NCBI RefSeq assembly: GCF_003086295.3
Contig: NC_092038.1
Location: 134,720,737-134,784,736, forward strand
DNA length: 64,000 nt
Direction: 5' to 3'
Source: Arachis hypogaea
Lineage: Eukaryota; Streptophyta; Magnoliopsida; Fabales; Fabaceae
Shown here: positions 62,986-64,000 of the stretch, one piece after another
Layout of the letters: each line of letters starts with the position of its first letter
Numbering within the stretch: the first letter of the stretch is position 1
The notes under the pieces: model-generated
Database searches by the model: none
Seen by the model: the letters and a program-made list of their open reading frames with translations, nothing else
What the model was told of the DNA's origin: nothing
Made by a program: the position numbers and the translations under genes

Positions 62986-64000
62986 AGGACCACTATTCTA
63001 ATTTAAGTGAATATTCATATACAGTTATTGTATTCATGTAAAATTGATAATTGACTAATAATAGATAACAATTTAATTAAACATATCAAATTAATTAATC
63101 TAATAATTTTTAACTATTAACTTTACATAAAGAAGTTTATGGTGATAATAATGGTTAATGGGTTGAAAAATTATAATGGATTGTTCTGTTTTTACTAATA
63201 ATAGTTATATGTTATGACTTTTAGCATGATGACAGTAAAAAATATTTTATGAACACAAAAAAATTATTTATCAAGTCATATATATATATATATATATATA
63301 TACTTACTTACTTATACATTTTTTAATAAAATAGTTAGTCAACAAAATACTTGTCGTAACAAATTAAAATAATCAAATATTTTTACAGTAACATATCAAA
63401 AAGATTTATGAACACCATAAACATATTCTTATGAGATCATTAGTAACTGAATTTTGTATACATATAATATGTATATATACTTATTCAACAGACATTTATT
63501 AGAAGAAAAAAAATAGGTTATAAGTTCATATTAAACCAACTATGACACTATTTGACCATCATCATTAAAATTGTATTCTTACTAACAATTGTAGTTTTTT
63601 GGATCATATATAATTGAGTGATTGCATTTGTAGAATTGATTCAAAAGTCCTTTATGCTTTCACCTTAGCAGTTTGGCCTAATTTGGTTTGAAACGGGAAG
63701 CAAAGCAAAAATGGGGCACCAAGACTTGGCTTTTAATTTTCTTCGTTTTTTACATGTGAGAACTTGCATTGTGTGTGATTGTGTCTTGTACTATGTCGTG
63801 GGTTAGGTCCAAGGAATTGGACCAATAACTTTGAAGACAACAATCCATCTTTATAGGAATTGGCCCCCTTCAATTCCCCCTCTGGTAAAACTTTGACCAA
63901 TTGAAAACCAAACTAATAATTCATTTGCACTATTTTAGTTGGCCGATCTTACTAGAAGAACAGTTAAAGTTAGTCAATAATTATATCAATTTTTTTAATA
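62986..64000. other. Intergenic DNA at the window end
   Basis: No gene is recognised. A (TA)n run lies at about 63278-63302. The last 350 bases are less AT-rich and could be the flank of a gene beyond the window. Confidence 0.45.

Noticed and set aside
1..64000. CRISPR arrays, rRNA, tRNA, bacterial operons
   Set aside because: None was seen; the regular repeats are microsatellites and transposon arrays of plant type.

Overview
This is a plant nuclear window: AT-rich, with intron-split genes, no operons, and many nested transposable elements. The protein matches and the mix of small foldback elements fit a legume, and Arachis (peanut) is my best guess. That is recognition from memory, not a database result.

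Four host genes are supported, all on the minus strand. (1) 5861-6929: a three-exon HD-Zip class I transcription factor of the ATHB13/ATHB23 group. (2) 28354-33601: a 14-exon sucrose transporter of the SUC3/SUT2 clade, rebuilt exon by exon to 600 residues with every junction in phase. (3) 35735-37144: a four-exon RRM protein of the BPA1 (binding partner of ACD11) type. (4) 56944-57310: a two-exon atypical HLH protein of the PRE/PACLOBUTRAZOL RESISTANCE type. They have no evident joint function.

Mobile DNA fills much of the rest. 1.57-2.35 kb holds a LINE 3' end. 10.07-15.49 kb is a tandem duplication of a 2.1 kb unit; each copy has one private insertion with a 9-bp target duplication, and the other copy preserves the empty site. 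An inverted partial copy lies at 26.45-27.6 kb. 18.7-24.8 kb is a nest: an older inverted-repeat element carrying a broken lectin-domain fragment, into which a 5,087-bp Mutator-like element (MULE, 19309-24395) has inserted. That MULE has 194-bp terminal repeats, a 9-bp target duplication, a decayed and internally deleted transposase gene, and on the opposite strand an intact two-exon gene for a GRF-type zinc-finger protein with a C-terminal membrane segment. This is the most interesting item. 41.3-46.1 kb is a decayed Ty1/copia retrotransposon on the minus strand. 51.84-54.69 kb is a CACTA element without a transposase. Smaller foldback elements lie at 4.5, 14.2, 16.8, 39.0, 47.3, 49.7, 55.1, 57.8, 59.2, 61.4 and 62.6 kb, several with clean target duplications.

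I saw no rRNA or tRNA gene, no CRISPR array and no bacterial-type operon. All splice sites are inferred from GT/AG signals, phase and protein continuity, without transcript evidence.
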